Below, in pieces: positions 58,653 to 64,000 of a stretch of 64,000 nt of DNA. The stretch is taken from assembly GCA_029204225.1 (NCBI GenBank), contig CM055111.1, forward strand, positions 30,950,674 through 31,014,673, read 5' to 3'. Position 1 is the stretch's first letter, and each line of letters starts with the position of its first letter. The position numbers and the translations under genes are program-made. Source of the stretch: Diphasiastrum complanatum. Taxonomy: Eukaryota > Streptophyta > Lycopodiopsida > Lycopodiales > Lycopodiaceae. The notes under the pieces are model-generated. The model made no database searches, was not told the origin of the DNA, and saw only the letters and a list, made by a program, of their open reading frames with translations.

Positions 58653-59692
58653 TGTGAATTTTACATGTGTGGAGTGTCCATCGCATGTGATTATGATCTC
58701 CTAAGTCATGTGGATGCACAATGATCAAGACTAGATTGAGATTCAAGATCTATCTTCAACTCAATGGCAAAACCACACTACTACATGCATTAACTCACTT
58801 TCAAAGTACATAACACACGTATGGGAATGTTCCAAAATAAAAACTAAGTACAAAACAAGCTTGTTCTCAGGTAGAAAGAGAATACAACCAATAGCTCTTG
58901 GTAGAGAGAGAATTCTAGAAAACACTTAGTCTCAAAATCTCACTTGATCTCCAAATTACTTAGTTCCAAAATGAGAAGTACAATATTATCACATTTGCTT
59001 TTGGAAATTAAGGCTACATGTTAACCATATAAGTTGGGTGGCAGGTGTGAAAGAATTCAGATCCTTAAGATCCAATCTACTTGAATGATCTTTGGTTAGA
59101 AAGAGAAATACACTACCAGTCTCACCAATCTAGAAAAATCAGCATCTACACACAATTTGAGATGCAAACACTAATAGAACTTGATCAAATTTGAATGAAA
59201 TGACTATGTACTATTGCTGTCCGTACAAAAATAGCAAGCTACTGTATTTCACACGTATCCAAAAATAACAAATATAGATCATTCTACATATAGAATTGCA
59301 AGCAATCACCAAGATAGTGCACCAATGGATAGTAGAACCCAAGAGAACCATGTATAAGCATGAAATGAAATAGAGAAGAGAGGAGATCACTCTCTCCACG
59401 AGTTACATCCTTTTATAACAGGTCCAAACCCTATTTGGCCACTTGGCTTTCCCACCAAAATGCTAACCCTACTAATTTTGGGTCTAGATTCAATATACCC
59501 AACTTATTCAAATTGAATCTACTCAAACTCGCATTCTATCTTTCCCACACTTTCAAAAAAGTGTTTATTCAAATGAGATTTAGACTAATGAACTTTGAAA
59601 AGTCAACCTCTAAGTCTAAAACAAGTTTTGGCCTCAATATGCCAAATATGAAAATATTGCAAAATGTGATAAAACTAGTTGAATCTTTCACA
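58653..59692 (-). repeat. 1040-bp copia LTR shared by elements 10 and 11
   Basis: The ends are TGTGAA (58,653) and TTCACA (59,692), an inverted pair. On the left is a primer binding site, as for a 5' LTR. On the right is a purine tract (GAAGAGGGAA) and an RNase H tail, as for a 3' LTR. Confidence 0.8.
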
Positions 59693-61440
59693 TTCCCTCT
59701 TCAACTAGTTTTAGCATAGACTTTGATAATACTCCAAGTGAAGTCCTATGCTTCATGAACAAGTCTTTTCCCAATGCTTTGGTGAAGATATTGGCTACAC
59801 ACAAAGACATCATACACTTCATCCTTGCTCTTTGGTAGATAGATCCAACAAAATCTACTAAAATCATCAATGAATGTTACATACATCTTAGCTCCACTAT
59901 TGCTAATTGTAGTAAATCCATGAATATCCGAATGTACAAGTTGAAAAGGCTTTGTAGATCTAGAAATAGATCTAGTATAAGGTAGTCTATGTGACTTAGA
60001 CAAAGCACAAGACTCACAACATGCGTGTCATTACTCTAAGGAACTTGGAAGACCAATCACAACCTTCTTCCTTGCCATTACCTCAATGACTTGAAGTTGA
60101 TAGGTTGTCCCATCCTTTTGCTGCCCAAACCTCTGTGAAATAGAAATTTGCTCCCTTGCAACACATCCAACTTGGTTAGCAATAACACAAACATCAAGTT
60201 TTGAACAACTCCCTTGCCTTTTACCTTTTCCAATCAAGACATCCTTCCTTTTGACTCAAACAAGCATCTCCATCAAACTCCACCTTGAAGGCCCTTACTT
60301 GGAATTTGACCACACTAAGCAAAATTCTTGGTAATAGATGGAATAAACAAGACATCCTCCAAATGAAACATTCCTATTTGTAGAGAGAGAAATAGAATTG
60401 TGCAAGCCCCTGTTGATTGCACACCTCACATCATTGGTCGTGTAGATCACCCTCTTCTCATCTCCATATGCCAACAAAGAAGTGAAGTACTCATTGTGAA
60501 AGGTTATGTGTGAACTTGCTCCACTATCAATCCACCAAGGATCTAGATCTCCATCATTAGCAAAACATACACGAAGTCATCACGAAAGCATCATCATTTG
60601 CATCTTAAACATCCAAACCATCCTCATCAAGAGTAAGATTACCTTGCTTGTCTCCTTGATCTCTCTTCTTCTTGTAGCACTCACTTGCAAAGTGTCCTTT
60701 GATGCCACAATAGAAGCACTTGAGCTTTGATCTATCCTTCTTTTTGCCACCTGAAGAAGCATCCATTTGATCTTGCCCTTTAGACCACTTGCTTTTGGTT
60801 TTGCCCTTGAATTTGCCCTTTGTGAACATAGCATCCTCTTGAAGTGTCGATGTAGATCCACCTCTTGCTTGAAGCCTATATTCCTCATTGATCAAGATCT
60901 TTTTGAAGATCCATCAAACTTGGCAAAGTATTTTGAATAGCAATACTTTGAACAATGTTAGCATGAGCATCCAACAAGCCATTAAGAATCACTTGAATAA
61001 GCTCTCCTTCCTTAATGTTTTCATCTATGCAAGCTAACTCATCATTCAATGCTTTTCATTCTCAAAACAGAAGTACTTGGACTTTCTTCATTCTTTTGCA
61101 ACAAGAAAAGATTTGCCTTTTTAGAGTCAACACTCTAGAAATAGACTTGGATTCATAAAGCTTCTTCAATGAATTCCAGGCTTCCAAAGATGATGTGCAC
61201 TTACCAACTTCCTTGAGAAGTTCATTGGTAACATTCATCTTTATCATGTGTAGAGCCTTCTTGGCCCTCTCGTCATACCTCAATTGATCTTGTTGTGTTG
61301 CTGGTCTCTCCTCCAAGCCTACAACAATATCCAAAACATCATTCATCTCAAGAAGTGACTCCATCCTCACTTTCCACAATGAATAGCTACTTGAGATAAG
61401 CCTATTATCGGTCCAACATGACGCCAATTGAGGTTCCCAT
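59693..61440 (-). mobile_element. Ty1/copia element 11, deleted
   Basis: Next to the purine tract is an RNase H tail (VANIFTKALGKDLFMKH). Integrase core remnants follow (60,003-59,746, LVHSDIHGF, TFIDDFSRF) and run directly into that tail, so reverse transcriptase is missing. Then come pre-integrase and protease remnants, zinc knuckle CFYCGIKGHFASEC (about 60,700) and gag (61,427-61,062, MNVTNELLKEVGKC). The right side stops at about 61,440 without an LTR. Fossil with several breaks. Confidence 0.82.
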
Positions 61441-61720
61441 GTAGCAATGACCTAATGGTTCTGACCAGGCACTCTACAGCAACAATGAAAATCAAAAAAA
61501 TAGTTCAAGCCTAAGAGGGAGTCGAATCAGAGATTAGGATCGTGACCAGCAAGCAGAGGGGACCAACAAAAGCAACTGGAAGACCAAAGGGAGGTCAAAA
61601 TGACAAGATGCCGACAAGAAGACCTGCACGAGATGCAGAAGAGACGGACATACAGTAGATACTTGCTGGCTCAATCCCAAGATTGAGTGTATCCATTGCC
61701 ATAAGAAGGGTCATGCAACC

Positions 61721-63337
61721 ATGGATTGTCGCCAGAACCCAAGAAACAAATCAGCACAGAATAGACAAGAGAACGATAATAGTTCTTCCTATGTCGAGGA
61801 TCCCGATAGCTCAAAGATGGGTGAAAAAAAAATGAACAAAAATTGTTCGATCGCCTACATCTGTGAAGATGTGTGTGCAGCATCAACGTCTGACACGCAT
61901 GAGATGATCCTAGATTCAGGAGCCACCTTGCACTTCATGACATCAAGACGAATCATGTCTGATTTCAGAAGTGCAGATCCCTCAAGATTCATAGTTTTTG
62001 GAGATGAATTCAGACATCAACGTGAACGATATTGGTTCACTCTGGCTCAACAACCAACGGTAGAGACAGATGACTCGAAGAGCGTTCTGTTCGTGGCCAA
62101 CTCTGAAGCAAGACTTGCTCTCGTAGCAAGAATAGCAGAATGCAGGGATGCATGTGACATTTTCTAACAGAGCATGCAACATGATTGATGCCAACACCCC
62201 AGCACTCTCATTAATCAACGGCAGAAGAAGGACAACCTATATATCTAAAGGTGTGCCTACCTGAAGATCAAATGCATCAGACCCATGACGAATCGCAGAC
62301 ACTCCTGTGGCACAGAAGACTCTGCCACATGAAATCACTGACACTCTACCAGGCAAGTCATCATGAGCAATAAAGAGGTCAGCATCACGGATGCAACCAA
62401 ATACACCCACCTGTGATACATGTTTGAAAGGCAAGATGTCACGCACACTATTCGTCAAAGACCTCCTATAGAACGACAAAGATTCTGGAGTAGTGCACTC
62501 TGACATCTGCGGTCCATTCAACGTGATCTCAGTGGGAGGTTCGAAATACTATATAACCTTCATTGATGATTATAGAAAGTTTGCCAAAGTGTATTTTATT
62601 CAGAATAAATCTGAAGCACTCGATAAATTCACAGAATATGTGAATTGGACTGAAGATGCGCAGGCATCAAGGTCAAGCAGATTAGAACAGATCGAGGTGG
62701 CGAATATATCTCGAATCGCTTCACTAACTTCTGCAATGATCGTGGCATCATTCACTGAAGAACTACATCCTACACACCGCAACACAATGGTGTTGCTGAA
62801 CGAAAGAAAAGGACCCTGATGGAAGCAGACAGATGCATGATGGCATACTCGAAGGCTCCAAGGGCACTGTGAGCTGAAGCAGTAGCTACAGCCGCATACA
62901 TCCAGAATAGGACAGGTAAATCTGGTGTTCCTCACATGACACCACATGAGCTATGGTGGGGTAGAAAGCCCAACCTGTCTCACATCAGAATATTTAGCTG
63001 TGAAGCATATGCAAATATTTCTGATAAACTTCACAAGAAGCTTGATGAGAAAGCCAAGCAAGGATTTCTGGTAGGTTATGCCAATGATTCGTCATACTGT
63101 GAAAACACGAACACTGTGAAAGCAGTGAGGGATGTCAAATTCGACGAGAGCAGGACAATGGCCAACGAAGACCCTATTAGCTATGAAGTTCTGGAAAGAC
63201 AGTACTATGACCTGCCGCCAATGTCAGAGGGAGCAGAGACGAACATGAAAACGAAAATTTTAGAGTTGTCTCCCATTCGAGCGACGAATCAGACGAAGAA
63301 ATATTCGAGAGACAACCTGCCGCCGCAGTTCTCGTAA
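61721..63337 (+). pseudogene. copia zinc knuckle, protease and integrase, element 12
   Basis: 61,721-62,167 holds the knuckle end and the protease active-site region DSGATLHFM. 62,493-62,819 holds HSDICGPFNVISVGGSKYY and FIDDYRKFAKVYF. 62,936-63,337 holds TPHELWWGRKPNLSHIRIF, the segment after the integrase core. Closely related to the minus-strand remnants at 31,040-32,601. Fossil. Confidence 0.85.
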
Positions 63338-63410
63338 ACCAAGATGGTTCTGGACCGAGCAGAGCGGACAAGGGCAAAGACATAGCTTTCCGGGAGGATC
63401 TCCCAGAAGG

Positions 63411-64000
63411 TTGACAAGACCACGAAGAGCGCCAGCAAGATTTGTGCCAGACAGCTCAACTTCCACATCAGAAGAATTTTGCCGGTTCAGTGGCAAACCA
63501 CAAACATTCGAGGAGGCGATTGAAGGTCCAGAAAAGGACAAATGGATCCAAGCCATGAACGAAGAGATGGAATCCATGAGGAAGAACCAGGTATGGGACG
63601 TTGGAGCCATTATCTCATAAGCGCAAGACTGTCAAATGCAAATGGATTTTCAAACTCAAATATGGACTAGACGAGAGTGTGACGAAATACAAGACAAGAC
63701 TGTAGCGAAGGGTTTCTCTCAGAGATATGTGTTGACTACTCTGAAACCTTCTCTCCTGTCGTCAAACATTCATCCCTACATCTGTTGTTTGCATATGCAG
63801 CAGCTTATGACCTCAGGATCCACATTGTGGACAAGAAGACAGCCTTCTTGCATGGCAAATTAGTTGAAGAGGTCTACGTGGATCAACCTAGTATTTGTCT
63901 CGAATTCACTTCCTGACTATGTATGCAGAATGCATAGAAGCATCTACAATCTGAAGCAATCAGCCTGACAATGGTACAGGAAGAAGGAACAGGCCCTAAA
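63411..64000 (+). pseudogene. copia reverse transcriptase start, element 12
   Basis: 63,411-63,620 carries the typical lead-in (FEEAIEGPEKDKWIQAMNEEMESM). The sequence to 64,000 continues with VAKGFSQRY and further reverse transcriptase motifs, cut by the window end. Fossil. Confidence 0.8.

Larger units (their letters stand above)
56041..59692 (-). mobile_element. Ty1/copia element 10: LTR, primer binding site, gag to integrase
   Basis: Reading leftward on the minus strand: a 1040-bp LTR (58,653-59,692), primer binding site (58,638-58,652), degraded gag (about 58,080-57,000), protease edge, GAG-pre-integrase and integrase core (56,983-56,154). Reverse transcriptase and the 3' LTR are missing. 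Broken in about six places. The same LTR also serves as the 3' LTR of element 11 on its right. Confidence 0.8.
61441..64000 (+). mobile_element. Ty1/copia element 12 (element 6 family), runs off the window
   Basis: A plus-strand copy of the element 6 lineage: zinc-knuckle region CIHCHKKGHATMDC (about 61,690), protease MILDSGATLHFMTS (about 61,910), integrase pieces (62,493-63,337) and the beginning of reverse transcriptase (63,411-64,000). No 5' LTR or gag start is visible at its left edge, where it meets element 11 tail to tail. Broken in about six or more places. Confidence 0.85.

Overview
The window looks like nuclear DNA of a land plant with a large, repeat-rich genome. It is A+T-rich and packed with nested Ty1/copia elements whose primer binding sites match plant initiator-Met tRNA, and it carries an intron-rich, plant-type five-KH-domain RNA-binding gene. 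A fern or other seed-free vascular plant would fit, but the sequence alone does not settle it.

Layout. 1-14,930 is a stack of copia fossils: element 1 (1-5670) lies inside element 2 (5671-8285), followed by a plus-strand 3' end with a repeat-bearing LTR (8341-9829), an unrecognised coiled-coil reading frame (10,000-10,760) and two deleted copies. 14,930-21,400 is low-copy spacer with two tandem duplications. 21,400-27,830 is the one clear host gene, on the minus strand: seven coding exons, 686 aa, five GKGG-type KH domains. 28,307-33,434 is another copia element. It abuts a chromodomain Ty3/gypsy element (33,435-40,728), which is itself split by a compound insertion (34,743-37,983). 40,729-42,377 is a copia 3'-end fragment carrying a three-LTR miniature element.

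42,378-47,700 differs from everything around it. It is A/T-rich and holds two divergent, intron-containing, decayed genes: a beta-class DNA N4/N6 methyltransferase (minus) and a transposase-like RNase-H-fold protein (plus). A recurring CTATG-N5-CATAG palindrome lies in the introns and between the genes. I infer an old DNA transposon that carries a methyltransferase. From 47,701 to the end the window is again copia fossils, with long dinucleotide repeats between them.

Most notable. (1) A miniature LTR element whose 144-bp LTRs each contain a tRNA-like domain that still pairs, and which appears to have captured about 2.8 kb of a copia element at the shared primer binding site. It then inserted into the gypsy element with a GAATC target duplication. 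(2) A second miniature family, arranged LTR-body-LTR-body-LTR with a CTCGG duplication, whose empty site survives elsewhere in this window. (3) The methyltransferase/transposase-like pair. The LTR elements are all treated as fossils; none looks intact.
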